Source: Nocardioides pocheonensis (lineage in GTDB: Bacteria > Actinomycetota > Actinomycetes > Propionibacteriales > Nocardioidaceae). Taken from it: DNA of 64,000 bases. The stretch lies in the NCBI RefSeq assembly GCF_003725535.1, contig NZ_RJSF01000007.1, positions 182,062-246,061 of the forward strand, given 5' to 3'. Positions 1 to 9,068 of this stretch are shown one piece after another (the first letter of the stretch is position 1; each line of letters opens with the position of its first letter). A model generated the notes under the pieces. That model ran no database searches and was not told the origin of the DNA. It saw nothing but the letters and a program-made list of their open reading frames with translations. The translations under genes and the position numbers were made by a program.

Positions 1-163
1 CTTCTTCGCTCACCCGAAACGAGCGCCCAACGCGCACGGCAGGCAGCTCGCCGCCGTGCACCAGACGGTAGACCGTCATCTTCGAGACGCGCATCACCGA
101 GGCAACCTCGGCGATCGTCAGGAACTTCACTTCGGAAATGTCTCCGGACAGGTTCGAACCCAT
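1..163 (-). CDS. BldC/excisionase-like MerR-type helix-turn-helix protein (3' end outside window)
   Basis: Small DNA-binding protein; the first 54 residues are visible and the gene runs off the left edge. It carries the winged-helix motif of the excisionase/BldC family: LTIAEVASVMRVSKMTVYRL at about residues 15-34, followed by GELPAVRVGRSFRV. The closest family match I recall is mycobacterial Rv0500A, which lies beside proC, as here (proC is 1.4 kb upstream with acuC between). The ATG at 161-163 starts the conserved region. Regulatory targets cannot be inferred from the sequence. Confidence 0.85.
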   Translation of the reverse strand, partial: MGSNLSGDISEVKFLTIAEVASVMRVSKMTVYRLVHGGELPAVRVGRSFRVSEE

Positions 164-328
164 CTCGCACCGCACTTTCTGGTGAGCTCGCTCTCCGGCT
201 TCCCCACCGGAGTTCACGCGCGCCCGTTCAAGCGAGGATAGAGCCATCTGTTACTCGTGGGGAAGGGATTGACTCACGATACTTGTGAGAACCGAAATTG
301 CCCGTCCGGGGCCGAAAATCAGCGGCGG

Positions 329-1528
329 TCAGGGAAGCGGGTCGAGCCCGTGCTCCGGGAAGACCGCCGCGCGGGTCTCGTGGACCGCCCGGTCGAGCCA
401 GGTGTTCGGGTCGTAGCCCCCCGACCAGTCGCGGTACGCCGGCTCCCGGCCGTCGCCCATCCGCCCCGGCGCGACCCGCCCGAGCGACTCCATGACGTGG
501 TCGCGCCAGGCCGGCGGGGTCTCCGTGCCGGGGTCGAGCGGAGCACCGCCGACCACCGCGAGCAGGTGCGTCCAGGACCGCGGCACGACGTCGACCACCG
601 CGTAGCCGCCCCCGCCGACCGCCAGCCAGCGGCCACCGCACACCTCGTGCGCGAGGTCGTGCAGGGCGAGGTAGCTGGCGCGCTGGCCGTCGACGGTGAG
701 CATCAGGTGCGCGAGGGGGTCGTCCCGGTGCGAGTCGCAGCCCTGCTGGGTCACCAGGATCTCCGGCTCGAACGCCCGCACCAGCGGCGGGACGACCGCG
801 TGGAACGCCCGCAGCCAGCCGGCGTCGGCCGTGCCGGGGGGCAGCGCGACGTTCACCGACGTGCCGATCGCGTTCGGGCCGCCCGTCTCCGCGGGGAACC
901 CGGTGCCCGGGAACAGCATCTGCCCGGTCTCGTGCAACGAGATGGTCAGCACCCGCGGGTCGTCGTAGAAGATCTGCTGCACGCCGTCGCCGTGGTGCAC
1001 GTCCACGTCGACGTACGCGACCTTCTTGGCGCCGTGGTCGAGCAGCCAGCGGATCGCGACCGCGACGTCGTTGTAGACGCAGAAGCCGCTCGCGTGGTCG
1101 GGCATGGCGTGGTGCAGGCCGCCGGCGATGTTGGCGGCGTGGACCGCCTCGCCCTGCCAGACCCGGCGCGCGGCCTCGACGCTCGCCCCGACCACGTGGC
1201 GCGCCGCCTCGTGCATGTGGGAGAACGTCGGGTTGTCGTCGGTGCCGAGCCCGTGGCGGGGGTCGGTGCGCGCGGGATCGGCACTGCTGCGGCGTACCGC
1301 CTCGATCAGCGCCGGGTCGTGCACCACCAGCAGGTCGTCGTCGGTGGCGTCGGGCGCGGGCACGGCGACCAGGCCGCTGCCCGAGTCGCCGACGACGCCC
1401 AGGTCGCGGGCGAGGCGCATGGTGAGGTCGACGCGCACGGGGTTCATCGGGTGCGCCGGGCCGAAGTCGTAGGCGGTCAGCGTCTCGTCGAAGACCACGC
1501 AGGTCGGGCCACAGCCGGAGACGGGCAC
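329..1528 (-). CDS. AcuC-like class II histone deacetylase family protein
   Basis: Predicted zinc-dependent deacetylase of 399 aa, the normal size for AcuC/HDAC-like enzymes. These remove acyl groups from lysines or polyamines; AcuC of Bacillus deacetylates acetyl-CoA synthetase. Visible motifs are GGLHHAMPDHASGFC (charge-relay His pair), YVDVDVHHGDG (Asp and His zinc ligands) and CDSHRDDP (third zinc ligand region). The start is a GTG two bases after the proC stop, so it probably lies in one transcript with putB and proC. The substrate is unknown. Confidence 0.88.
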   Translation of the reverse strand: MPVSGCGPTCVVFDETLTAYDFGPAHPMNPVRVDLTMRLARDLGVVGDSGSGLVAVPAPDATDDDLLVVHDPALIEAVRRSSADPARTDPRHGLGTDDNPTFSHMHEAARHVVGASVEAARRVWQGEAVHAANIAGGLHHAMPDHASGFCVYNDVAVAIRWLLDHGAKKVAYVDVDVHHGDGVQQIFYDDPRVLTISLHETGQMLFPGTGFPAETGGPNAIGTSVNVALPPGTADAGWLRAFHAVVPPLVRAFEPEILVTQQGCDSHRDDPLAHLMLTVDGQRASYLALHDLAHEVCGGRWLAVGGGGYAVVDVVPRSWTHLLAVVGGAPLDPGTETPPAWRDHVMESLGRVAPGRMGDGREPAYRDWSGGYDPNTWLDRAVHETRAAVFPEHGLDPLP

Positions 1529-1530
1529 GG

Positions 1531-2331
1531 TCAGTCCATGCCCTCCGCCAGGGAGACCGAGCGGTCACGCGCCGCCTCCATGGCCGTGATGAACGCGGCC
1601 CGCACCTTGTGGTCCTCGAGCTCACGGATCGCCGCCGCGGTGGTCCCGCCCGGCGAGGTGACCTGCTCGCGCAGCACGGTCGGGTGGGTGCCGGTCTCGC
1701 GGAGCAGCTTCGCGGACCCCACCACGGTCTGCACGACCAGCTCGGTGGCGGTCGTGCGCGGGAGGCCGAGGTGGACGCCCGCCTCGATCATCGCCTCGAC
1801 CACGAAGAAGAGGTACGCCGGGCCGGAGCCCGAGATCGCGGTGACCGCGTCCTGCTGCTTCTCGGGCACGCGCACGACGCGGCCGGTCGCGGAGAGGAGC
1901 GCCTCCGCCACGGCGAGGTGCTCGTCGTCGCAGTGCGACCCGGGCGAGATCGCGGCCATGCCCTCGTCGACGAGGGCCGGGGTGTTCGGCATGACCCGCA
2001 CGACGGCGACCCCGTCGGGGATGTGCTTCTCGATCGCCCGCGTGGTGATGCCGGCGGCCAGCGAGACCACCAGCTGGCCGGGCCTCAGCACGGGCCCGAT
2101 CTCGGTGAGCACGTCGGCCATGTCCTGCGGCTTCACGACCAGGACCACGGTCTGCGCCTGCGCGGCCTCGGTGTTGGCGACCACGGTGACGCCGTACTTC
2201 TCCCGCAGCTCGGCGGCGCGCTCGGGGCGCTTCTCGCCCACCATCAGCTCGGCGACGTCGCGGCCGCCGCGGATCAGCCCGGAGAGCAGGGTCTCCCCCA
2301 TCACTCCGGCACCGATGATGGCGACCGTCAT
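1531..2331 (-). CDS. proC: Pyrroline-5-carboxylate reductase
   Basis: Last step of proline synthesis: reduces pyrroline-5-carboxylate to proline with NAD(P)H in the cytoplasm. The 266 residues are the family's usual length. The N-terminus has the Rossmann motif IIGAGVMGETLL, and the C-terminal part has the P5CR dimerisation motif (SGSGPAYLF, then TSPGGTTAAAI). The ATG at 2329-2331 is preceded by a strong AGGAGGGG ribosome site, which decides it over longer in-frame extensions. It is 38 bp downstream of the proline dehydrogenase gene and 2 bp upstream of acuC, so synthesis and breakdown of proline appear co-transcribed. Confidence 0.96.
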   Translation of the reverse strand: MTVAIIGAGVMGETLLSGLIRGGRDVAELMVGEKRPERAAELREKYGVTVVANTEAAQAQTVVLVVKPQDMADVLTEIGPVLRPGQLVVSLAAGITTRAIEKHIPDGVAVVRVMPNTPALVDEGMAAISPGSHCDDEHLAVAEALLSATGRVVRVPEKQQDAVTAISGSGPAYLFFVVEAMIEAGVHLGLPRTTATELVVQTVVGSAKLLRETGTHPTVLREQVTSPGGTTAAAIRELEDHKVRAAFITAMEAARDRSVSLAEGMD

Positions 2332-2369
2332 GCGCCCCTCCTGGGTCGTGCGCCGTGGACTGCTTGCGC

Positions 2370-3302
2370 CTACTTCTGGGACAGCAGCGAACGCAAGAAG
2401 AATGTCAGGTTCGACGGGCGCTCGGCGAGCCTTCTCATCAGGTAGCCGTACCACTCCTGACCGTACGGGACGTACACCCGCATCCGCTCGCCCACGGCGG
2501 CCAGGCGCCGCTGCTCGTCGGGACGGATGCCGAAGAGCATCTGGTACTCGTAGGTGCCCGGCGCCCGGTCGAAGCGGGTGGCGAAGGCGCCCGCGATCCG
2601 GATCATCCGCGGGTCGTGGGTGGCCACCATCGGGTAGCCCTGGCCGGCCATCAGGACCTTCAGGCAGCGGACGTACGACTTGTCGACCTCGTGGCGGTCC
2701 TGGAACGCGACCGTCGCCGGCTCCTTGTAGGCGCCCTTGCACAGCCGCACCCGGGAACCCTCGTAGGCGAGCGCCCGGCAGTCGTCCTCGGTGCGGTGCA
2801 GGTAGGCCTGCAGCACCGCGCCGGTCTCGGGGAAGTCCTTGCGCAGCTCACGCAGCGTCGCGAGCGTCTGGTCGGTGGTGGTGTGGTCCTCCATGTCCAG
2901 GGTGACCGTGGTGCCGACGTTGCGGGCCGCGCGGCAGATCCGGCGGGCGTTCTCGAGGCTGAGCTTCGCCCCGATCTCCGGCAGCGCCTGACCGATCGCA
3001 CTGAGCTTCACGCTGACCTCGGCGCTGCGGGCCAGCCCCTCCTGGCTCAGGGCTTCCAGGACCTCGAGGTACGCCGCGACGGTGGCCTCGGCCTGGCCCT
3101 CGTCGAGGGTGTCCTCGCCCAGGAAGTCGAGGGTGACCAGCCGGCCGTCGGCGACCAGGTCACGGGTCGCCTCGACGGCATCCTTGGTCGCCTCGCCCGG
3201 CACGTAGCGGGCGACGAGCGCTCCGCTCACGGGCGTCCGGGTGACGAGCTCCTTGACCCGCCCGCTCCGGGCGAGAAGCAACAGCGACTGACGCAGCAAC
3301 AT
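2370..3302 (-). CDS. Proline dehydrogenase (monofunctional)
   Basis: FAD enzyme oxidising proline to pyrroline-5-carboxylate. At 310 aa it is the stand-alone PRODH type, not the PutA fusion. The C-terminal hallmark RVYVPYGQEWYGYLMRRLAER is present in overlapping pieces (YVPYG, WYGYL, RRLAERPSN), and the barrel strand VSVKLSAIG is present near residue 100. The ATG has a GGGAG ribosome site. It leads a likely putB-proC-acuC transcript. No P5C dehydrogenase gene lies in the window, so the second catabolic step must be encoded elsewhere. Confidence 0.93.
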   Translation of the reverse strand: MLLRQSLLLLARSGRVKELVTRTPVSGALVARYVPGEATKDAVEATRDLVADGRLVTLDFLGEDTLDEGQAEATVAAYLEVLEALSQEGLARSAEVSVKLSAIGQALPEIGAKLSLENARRICRAARNVGTTVTLDMEDHTTTDQTLATLRELRKDFPETGAVLQAYLHRTEDDCRALAYEGSRVRLCKGAYKEPATVAFQDRHEVDKSYVRCLKVLMAGQGYPMVATHDPRMIRIAGAFATRFDRAPGTYEYQMLFGIRPDEQRRLAAVGERMRVYVPYGQEWYGYLMRRLAERPSNLTFFLRSLLSQK

Positions 3303-3608
3303 GGTCTCCCTGGGACACGTGGCACCTCGTCGTGCCGCCTGAACACGTTACGCCGGAGGGTGGTGCGGGCCGAAATCCGGGTGTGTCGCGCCGGTGCGTG
3401 CTCCGGTGCCGTCCTGCTCGGGTTGCGAGGCAGCGACGAGGCGGCGTGCGGGTGGCTGGGCTCCGCGGTCGGGTGCGGATCTGCTGTATTGCGGGGTTCT
3501 TGACGCTGAGGGGGTTGCCGGCGGGGCACTCAGCGTCAAGGACGCCGCGCTACAGCTCTGAGGACGGTCGCGGCCACGACGCCTCGGAACGACAGCCGAA
3601 CAGCTGAC
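3303..3608. other. Intergenic stretch with a large palindrome
   Basis: About 306 bases without a convincing gene, between the end of the ABC permease and the start of proline dehydrogenase. Its main content is the long imperfect palindrome at 3483-3556 listed separately. The rest must hold the proline dehydrogenase promoter, but I cannot place convincing hexamers. Confidence 0.6.
3483..3556. repeat. 74-bp imperfect palindrome (28-bp arms)
   Basis: Arms 3483-3510 and 3529-3556 pair over 28 positions with two mismatches and two G-T wobbles. The inner 12 bp (CTTGACGCTGAG / CTCAGCGTCAAG) are perfect, around an 18-base GC-rich loop. It lies downstream of the ABC exporter operon and could end that transcript, but there is no T-tract on either strand. 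A mobile palindromic element of the REP or MITE kind is as likely. Confidence 0.75.
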
Positions 3609-4343
3609 CTACTCCGACTGGCGGCGCAGGGTGAGCGCCCCGAGCACGAGGCCCGCGACGGCGAACGCCGCGACCAGCGCGAGGTCGCCCCAGACGGCGG
3701 GGTTCGCCTCGCCGGCCACCTTGCGCATGGCGTCCACGGCGTAGGAGAGCGGCAGCGCGTCGGAGATCGTGTGCAGCACCGGCGGCAGGTCGGCGCGCGC
3801 GATGAACAGCCCGCACAGCAGGATCTGCGGGACCACCAGCGCCGGCATGAACTGCACCGCCTGGAACTCGGTGCGCGCGAACGCCGAGACGAACAGGCCG
3901 AGTGCGCTGCCGAGGATCGCGTCGACCACCGCGACCAGCATCAGCATCCAGACCGGACCCGCGACCTGGAGGTCCAGGAACCACACCGACAGGCCCACGG
4001 CCAGGGCCGACTGCACCGCCGCGACCAGGCCGAATGCGATCGCGTAGCCGACCAGGAAGTCGCCCTTGCCCATCGGCATGGCGAGCAGCCGCTCGAGCGT
4101 GCCGGAGGTGCGTTCACGGAGGGTGGTCACCGAGGTGACCAGGAACATGATGATGAACGGGATCAGCGCCAGCAGCGCGGGGGCGAGCGCCGCGAACCCG
4201 AACCCCGGGCGGTCCTGGAACATCCACCACAGCAGCGCCATGATCACGCAGGGCAGCACCAGCAGCATCACCGACGTACGCCGGTCGCGGCGCAGCTGGA
4301 TGAGCACCCGGCGGGTGACGGCGGCGGTGATCCTCGGGTTCAC
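3609..4343 (-). CDS. ABC-2 type transporter permease (DrrB-like)
   Basis: Membrane half of a drug- or lipid-type ABC exporter, 244 aa with about six hydrophobic spans. The ABC-2 signature is TSVTTLRERTSGTLERLLAMP around residues 70-90. The GTG start overlaps the stop of the upstream ATPase gene in a GTGA, typical of subunits made in fixed ratio. The substrate is unknown; the TetR gene just upstream suggests the exporter responds to a small-molecule ligand. Confidence 0.9.
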   Translation of the reverse strand: MNPRITAAVTRRVLIQLRRDRRTSVMLLVLPCVIMALLWWMFQDRPGFGFAALAPALLALIPFIIMFLVTSVTTLRERTSGTLERLLAMPMGKGDFLVGYAIAFGLVAAVQSALAVGLSVWFLDLQVAGPVWMLMLVAVVDAILGSALGLFVSAFARTEFQAVQFMPALVVPQILLCGLFIARADLPPVLHTISDALPLSYAVDAMRKVAGEANPAVWGDLALVAAFAVAGLVLGALTLRRQSE

Positions 4344-5056
4344 GACGCCGCCTGCTCCACGAGGTCGAGGAACGCGGTCTCGATGTCGTCCGCCCCGGTC
4401 TTCTCCAGCAGCCCGGCCGGGGTGTCGTCGGCGATGATCCGGCCCTCCCGCATCAGCAGCAGCCGGTCGCAGCGGGTCGCCTCGTCCATCACATGGCTCG
4501 ACACGAAGACCGCGGCGCCCTCGTCGGCCAGTGCGTGGAAGGTCTCCCAGAGGTCACGACGCAGCACCGGGTCGAGCCCGACCGTCGGCTCGTCGAGCAC
4601 GATCAGGGCGGGCTCGCCGAGCAGCGCGACCGCGAGCGAGACGCGTGAGCGCTGACCGCCGGACAGGCGGGACGCGACCTTCCCCCGCTCCGCGGCCAGG
4701 TCGACGACCCGCACGCATGCATCGACGCGGTCCTGGCCGACACCGAGCACGGAGGCGAAGAAGGAGAGGTTCTCGGCCACGGTCAGGTCGTCGTACACGC
4801 TGGGCGCCTGGGTGACGTAGCCGATCCGGGGCCGCAGCGCGGCGGCTCCGGCGGGCTCGCCGAACACCGTCACCGCGCCGGCGGTGATCCGCTGGACGCC
4901 GACGATCGCGCGCATCAGCGTGGTCTTGCCGCAGCCGGAGGGTCCGAGCAGGCCGGTGACCTCACCCGGGACGACGGAGAAGGTCAGGTCGCGCAGCACC
5001 TCCTGGCCACCGCGTACGACGCGCAGCCCGCTGACCTCGACCCCTGATTTCACCAT
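4340..5056 (-). CDS. ABC transporter ATP-binding protein (DrrA-like)
   Basis: ATPase of the exporter, 238 aa from the ATG at 5054-5056. Walker A GPSGCGKTT is at 38-46, Q-loop YVTQ near 80-83, signature LSGGQ at 131-135, Walker B LIVLDEP at 151-157 and the H-loop SSHVMDEA near 187-194. It pairs with the downstream permease through a GTGA overlap. A TTG 36 bases upstream would extend the protein by 12 residues, but no better ribosome site supports it. Confidence 0.92.
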   Translation of the reverse strand: MVKSGVEVSGLRVVRGGQEVLRDLTFSVVPGEVTGLLGPSGCGKTTLMRAIVGVQRITAGAVTVFGEPAGAAALRPRIGYVTQAPSVYDDLTVAENLSFFASVLGVGQDRVDACVRVVDLAAERGKVASRLSGGQRSRVSLAVALLGEPALIVLDEPTVGLDPVLRRDLWETFHALADEGAAVFVSSHVMDEATRCDRLLLMREGRIIADDTPAGLLEKTGADDIETAFLDLVEQAAS

Positions 5057-5107
5057 CTGCTGAAATGTACGCCGGCCGGGCGGCCCGCACAAGGGTCGGA
5101 GGTCCGG

Positions 5108-5695
5108 TCAGGACAGGTCGCCGGTCAGGTACCGCTGGATCGTCGGCGCGTAGATGCCGACCACCTCGTCGGCCGGCATCGAGGCCACCGGCTCCACCTC
5201 GAGCAGGTACCGCATCAGGATCAGGCCGAGGACCTGGCTGGCCACCACGGGCATCCGTCGCTCGGGCTCGTCGATGCCGAGCGCCACCCCGATCGGTCCG
5301 ATCACGACCTTCAGGAAGCCGTCGCGGAGCAGCTGCTTGCCGGACGGGTCGAGCAGGGTACGGGCGAGGCCGAGCAGCGGCAGCTGGAGCTCCGGGTCGT
5401 CCCACACCGACAGGAACACGCGCAGCAGGCGCTCCGCCGCGCCGTCCGGGCCCTCCGCGGCGACCGAGGCGAGCACCTCGCGCGGGTCGACCGGCAGCGC
5501 CAGGGCCGCGACGAACAGGTCGTCCTTCGTGCCGAAGTAGTGGTGCACCAGCGCCGGGTCGACGCCCGCCTTGGCGGCCACCGCCCGCACGGAGGTCCCG
5601 GAGAAGCCGCCCGAGGCGAACAGCGTGCGGGCGGCGTCGAGGATCGCCGCCCTGGTGTCCGGGGAGCCCGGGCGCCGGCCCCGCGAGACCGTCAC
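5108..5695 (-). CDS. TetR/AcrR family transcriptional regulator
   Basis: 195-aa repressor-type protein. The N-terminal helix-turn-helix covers about residues 12-58 ([13 protein letters not shown], then [20 protein letters not shown] and YFGTKDDLF), followed by an all-helical ligand/dimer domain. The GTG at 5693-5695 overlaps the stop of the isomerase gene (GTGA). Position directly upstream of the ABC exporter genes suggests it controls them in response to the exported compound. No clear operator palindrome was found. Confidence 0.9.
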   Translation of the reverse strand: MTVSRGRRPGSPDTRAAILDAARTLFASGGFSGTSVRAVAAKAGVDPALVHHYFGTKDDLFVAALALPVDPREVLASVAAEGPDGAAERLLRVFLSVWDDPELQLPLLGLARTLLDPSGKQLLRDGFLKVVIGPIGVALGIDEPERRMPVVASQVLGLILMRYLLEVEPVASMPADEVVGIYAPTIQRYLTGDLS

Positions 5696-6519
5696 GACGA
5701 CCCCGTCTGGCTGCCGCCCTCGGCGGACGCCTCGCGCGTGCGCGCGAAGTGCAGCTGGCTGAACGCCAGCGTGGCCAGCAGGTCGGCCTCCCGGGCCGCG
5801 CGCGTGCCGGCCTTGCGGGTGTTGATCTCGGCGACGATGTGGCCCTCGAAGCCCGCCTCGGCCAGGTGCTCGAGGAACTCCCCGCACGGCTGCGTGCCCC
5901 GGCCGGGCACCAGGTGCTCGTCCTTGGCCGAGCCACTGCCGTCGGTCATGTGGATGTGGCGCAGCCTCGAGCCCAGCCGACGGGCCATCTCCAGGGGGTC
6001 GCTCTGCGCCGTGGCGGCGTGCGAGAGGTCGATGGTGGTGTTCGCGTAGTCCTCGCGGCTGGGGTCCCAGTGCGGCTGGTAGACGTCCATCGCGCGGCGC
6101 GAGGTGGCGCGCCACGGGTACATGTTCTCGACGGCGAACGCCAGCCCGGTCTGCTCCTCGAGCCGGGCGATCCCCTCGACGAAGCCCGCGGCGTACTCGC
6201 GCTGCCAGCGGAAGGGAGGGTGCACCACGACGACGTCGGCGTCCAGCTCGTGGGCCATCTCGGCGCTCATCTCGAGCTTCACCCAGGGATCGGTGCCCCA
6301 GACCCGCTGCGTGATCAGCAGGCACGGCGCGTGGACCGCGCACACCGGCACCTCGTGGTAGTCGCGCAGCCGGCGCACCTTGTCGACGTCCTGGCTGATC
6401 GCGTCGATGCTCACCATCACCTCGACCGCGTCGTAGCCGAGGCGGGCGGCGTACTCGAAGCCGTGCGCGACCGACTCGGGATAGACCGAGGCGGTCGAGA
6501 GCGCGAACGTCGGGCCCAT
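5692..6519 (-). CDS. Sugar phosphate isomerase/epimerase-like TIM-barrel protein
   Basis: 275-aa protein of the AP-endonuclease-2/xylose-isomerase-like barrel family. Likely metal ligands are the Glu in VENMYPW, Asp/His in TIDLSHA, the His residues in HIHMTDG and Glu in AEINTR. It corresponds in position to mycobacterial Rv0498, next to ppx1 and proC. The substrate is not known for this subgroup. An alternative TTG at 6528 would give a TTGA overlap with the ppx stop; ATG 6519 is used here. Confidence 0.85.
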   Translation of the reverse strand: MGPTFALSTASVYPESVAHGFEYAARLGYDAVEVMVSIDAISQDVDKVRRLRDYHEVPVCAVHAPCLLITQRVWGTDPWVKLEMSAEMAHELDADVVVVHPPFRWQREYAAGFVEGIARLEEQTGLAFAVENMYPWRATSRRAMDVYQPHWDPSREDYANTTIDLSHAATAQSDPLEMARRLGSRLRHIHMTDGSGSAKDEHLVPGRGTQPCGEFLEHLAEAGFEGHIVAEINTRKAGTRAAREADLLATLAFSQLHFARTREASAEGGSQTGSS

Positions 6520-6524
6520 CCCGC

Positions 6525-7460
6525 TCAACCCAGCACGCTGAGCTTGTCGAGCCGCTCGAGGATGACGCCCTCACGCAGTGCCCAGGGGCAGATCTCGAGC
6601 TCCGCGAGGTCGAAGATGTCCATCACCGCGGTCGCGACGAACGCCCCGGCGACCACCTGGTGCGCTCGGTCCTGGGAGACCCCGGGCAGCTGGGCGATCT
6701 CGGCGCGCGTCATCTCCAGCAGCTTGGGGATCCAGCTCTCCAGCGCGCTCGCCGGGAGCATCCGGCGGACGAAGAGGCCCTCGCTCGAGGGCGCTGCTCC
6801 GCAGATGCGGGCCAGCGAGCGGAACGTCTTCGACGTCGCGACCGCGTGGTCGAGCGGGCCGCTGCGCAGCAGGCTCCCGGCGTCGCGGGCGATGTCGGCC
6901 CGGATCGAGCGCCGCAGTGCACGGAGCTGCTCGTCGTCGGGACGGCCCGTCGCGAAGTGTGTACGGGCCAGGCGCGCGGCACCGAGCGGCAGCGACCAGG
7001 CGACGTCGGGTGCCTCCTCCGCGCCGGCGGCGACCTCGAGCGAGCCGCCGCCGATGTCGAAGACGCCCAGGCGACCCGAGGACCAGCCGAACCAGCGGCG
7101 TACGGCGAGGAAGGTCAGCCGGGCCTCGTCCTCGCCGGCGAGCACCGCGATGCGCGCACCGGTGTGCTCGTGCACGTGCTCCAGGACGGCGTCGGCGTTG
7201 CTCGACTCGCGCACCGCCGAGGTGGCGAACGCGTAGATCTCCTCGCAGCCCTTGTCCTCGGCCAGCGCGAGCGCGTCGCCGACGAACTCGGTCAGGGCAC
7301 TCACGCCGGCCGGGGTCACGGCGCCCTCGGGGTCGAGGTGCTCGGCCAGGCGCAGCGGCTCCTTGTACGACGACGCGGGCATCGGCGCGGCCCCGCCGTG
7401 GGCGTCGACCACGAGCAGGTGACCCGTGTTGGAGCCGATGTCCAGGACGCCCAGGCGCAT
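6525..7460 (-). CDS. Ppx/GppA family phosphatase (exopolyphosphatase-like)
   Basis: 311-aa member of the ASKHA phosphatase fold, the short two-domain type like mycobacterial PPX1, which acts on short polyphosphate. Phosphate-binding motifs are [12 protein letters not shown] at residue 7 and DIGGGSLEV near the middle. First gene of a likely five-gene operon (phosphatase, isomerase, TetR, ABC ATPase, permease). The ATG is preceded by TAGCCT at 7467-7472 with a 6-base gap and no ribosome site, so the mRNA is probably leaderless. Confidence 0.9.
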   Translation of the reverse strand: MRLGVLDIGSNTGHLLVVDAHGGAAPMPASSYKEPLRLAEHLDPEGAVTPAGVSALTEFVGDALALAEDKGCEEIYAFATSAVRESSNADAVLEHVHEHTGARIAVLAGEDEARLTFLAVRRWFGWSSGRLGVFDIGGGSLEVAAGAEEAPDVAWSLPLGAARLARTHFATGRPDDEQLRALRRSIRADIARDAGSLLRSGPLDHAVATSKTFRSLARICGAAPSSEGLFVRRMLPASALESWIPKLLEMTRAEIAQLPGVSQDRAHQVVAGAFVATAVMDIFDLAELEICPWALREGVILERLDKLSVLG

Positions 7461-7466
7461 GTCCCG

Positions 7467-7472
7467 AGGCTA
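7467..7472 (-). promoter_or_regulatory. -10 element of the ppx-like gene, leaderless spacing
   Basis: TAGCCT on the minus strand, six bases before the ATG at 7460. Transcription would start at or next to the A of the start codon. Confidence 0.6.
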
Positions 7473-7502
7473 CCGCCGCGGGCATCGGTTCCCTCTGCCG
7501 CG

Positions 7503-7508
7503 TAGGGT
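7503..7508 (+). promoter_or_regulatory. -10 element of the Cys-rich protein gene, leaderless spacing
   Basis: TAGGGT, six bases before the GTG at 7515. With the ppx element at 7467-7472 it forms a compact divergent promoter pair. Confidence 0.55.
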
Positions 7509-7514
7509 TCGTGG

Positions 7515-8321
7515 GTGCCCGAAGTCGACCCCGTGTTCCCGCGTGCCTGGCTCGAGTTCGTCGACCCGGCCGACGCCGGTCAGGTCTTCCGCTGCGACCT
7601 CACCTGGCTGACGTCGAGCTGGACCTGCATCTTCGGCAACGGCTGCCAGGGCATCTACGCGACGTCACCGGATGCCGGCTGCTGCGCGCTCGGCGCGCAC
7701 TTCTCCGACCGCGACGACGAGGAGCGGGTCGCCGCGTGGGTCGAGCGGCTCGACGACGAGGTGTGGGAGAAGCGCCACCTGGCGATGAACGCCAAGGGCC
7801 GGCTGTCCCGCAAGCGGTGGGTCGAGATCGAGGACGGCGAGCGCAAGACCCGCACGGTCCCGATCACCCCCGACGGCTCGGACGAGGGCGAGGCCTGCAT
7901 CTTCCACAACAGCCGCGGGTTCGCCGGCGGCTACGGCTGCGCGCTGCACGGCCTGGCCCTGCGCGAGGGCGTGCACTTCGTCGAGACCAAGCCGGACGTC
8001 TGCTGGCAGCTGCCGATCCGGCGGACGTTCCGCGACGTCGAGCGACCCGACGGCACGTCGTACCAGGAGATCAGCATCGGCGAGTACGAGCGCAGCGGCT
8101 GGGGTCCTGGTGGCCACGACCTCGACTGGTACTGCTCGGGCAACACCGAGGCCCACGTCGGCGCCGAGCCGGTCTACCTGTCCAGCGCGACCGAGCTGAT
8201 CACGCTGATGGGGCAGGCGGCGTACGACGTCCTGGCGGCCGCCTGCGAGCGGCACCTCCGCTCGCGGTCGGCACTGGCCCTGCACCCGGCGACGGAGCAG
8301 GCGTCGTCGCGCTCTTCCTGA
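7515..8321 (+). CDS. Conserved cysteine-rich protein (Rv0495c-like)
   Basis: 268-aa cytoplasmic protein of unknown function, divergent from the ppx-like gene exactly as Rv0495c is from ppx1 in mycobacteria. Cysteines cluster at residues 27, 38, 44, 56 and 57, with further ones in [22 protein letters not shown] and WYCSGN. The pattern suggests a bound metal or Fe-S cluster (inference). The last 30 residues are low-complexity. The start is GTG with a leaderless-type -10. Confidence 0.8.
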   Translation: MPEVDPVFPRAWLEFVDPADAGQVFRCDLTWLTSSWTCIFGNGCQGIYATSPDAGCCALGAHFSDRDDEERVAAWVERLDDEVWEKRHLAMNAKGRLSRKRWVEIEDGERKTRTVPITPDGSDEGEACIFHNSRGFAGGYGCALHGLALREGVHFVETKPDVCWQLPIRRTFRDVERPDGTSYQEISIGEYERSGWGPGGHDLDWYCSGNTEAHVGAEPVYLSSATELITLMGQAAYDVLAAACERHLRSRSALALHPATEQASSRSS

Positions 8322-8385
8322 GGAGAGCCTGAGCAGATCGGGACCCCGGTGTCAGAGGTCTCCGACGCCCGAGTGAGAATCAACC

Positions 8386-9024
8386 ATGCGCCTCGACCAC
8401 ATCGTCTTCGCCGCCGGCCCAGGGGGACTCGCCGGCACCGCAGCGCGTCTCTCGGAGCTCCTCGGTGAGGAATTCCAGGACGGTGGTGTGCACCCCCGCT
8501 TCGGCACCCGCAACCGGATCCTCCCGCTCACGGATCGCACCTACCTGGAGCTGGTCGAGGTCCTCGACCACCCGGCCTCGGACAAGGCACCGTTCGGCCA
8601 GGCCGTGCGCGCCCGCTCCGCCGACGGCGGCGGCTGGCTCGGCTGGGTGATCGCCGTCGACGACATCGCGCCGCTCGAGGAGCGCCTCGGCCGCAGCGCG
8701 GTCAACGGCAACCGGCACCGCCCCGACGGGCACGAGCTGCTCTGGAAGCAGCTCGGCGTCAAGGGCCTGCAGGCCGACCCGCAGCTGCCGTTCTTCGTGC
8801 AGTGGCAGGGCGACCCGGCCGACCATCCGTCGGCAGGCGCGTCCGGCCGGATCTCGCTGGAGTCGCTGGAGATCGCAGGCGACCCGGCGCGCGTCTCGGA
8901 CTGGCTGGGCCAGCCGGTCGAGCAGCCGCTCGAGGACGTCAAGGTCGAGTGGGTGGCACCGAACGGCACCCCCGGCATCGTCGCGGTGACCTTCCAGACC
9001 GCACAGGGCCTGGTCCGGATCTGA
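8386..9024 (+). CDS. VOC (glyoxalase-like) family protein
   Basis: 212-aa protein opening with LDHIVFAAGPGGL, the first strand and metal-ligand position of vicinal-oxygen-chelate folds, followed by GVHPRFGTRNRI and YLELVEVLD. It resembles the 'glyoxalase-like domain' group (PF13468 type) that lacks assigned substrates. The ATG at 8386 is used. A weak GAGAAT five bases upstream may be a -10. It is followed by a methyltransferase gene with a possible overlapping start. Confidence 0.8.
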   Translation: MRLDHIVFAAGPGGLAGTAARLSELLGEEFQDGGVHPRFGTRNRILPLTDRTYLELVEVLDHPASDKAPFGQAVRARSADGGGWLGWVIAVDDIAPLEERLGRSAVNGNRHRPDGHELLWKQLGVKGLQADPQLPFFVQWQGDPADHPSAGASGRISLESLEIAGDPARVSDWLGQPVEQPLEDVKVEWVAPNGTPGIVAVTFQTAQGLVRI

Positions 9025-9068
9025 ATCCAGACGTCAGACCCAGCCCGAACATATGGGGCAACCCCGCG

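Noticed and set aside
164..328. CTCAC...GTGAG inverted repeat with TATCGT upstream of the BldC-like gene
   Set aside because: Could be a promoter with a regulator site, but the repeat is only 5 bp and no matching second site was found.
257..2905. 882-codon plus-strand open frame opposite acuC, proC and proline dehydrogenase
   Set aside because: No recognisable domains, while three well-supported enzymes lie on the other strand.
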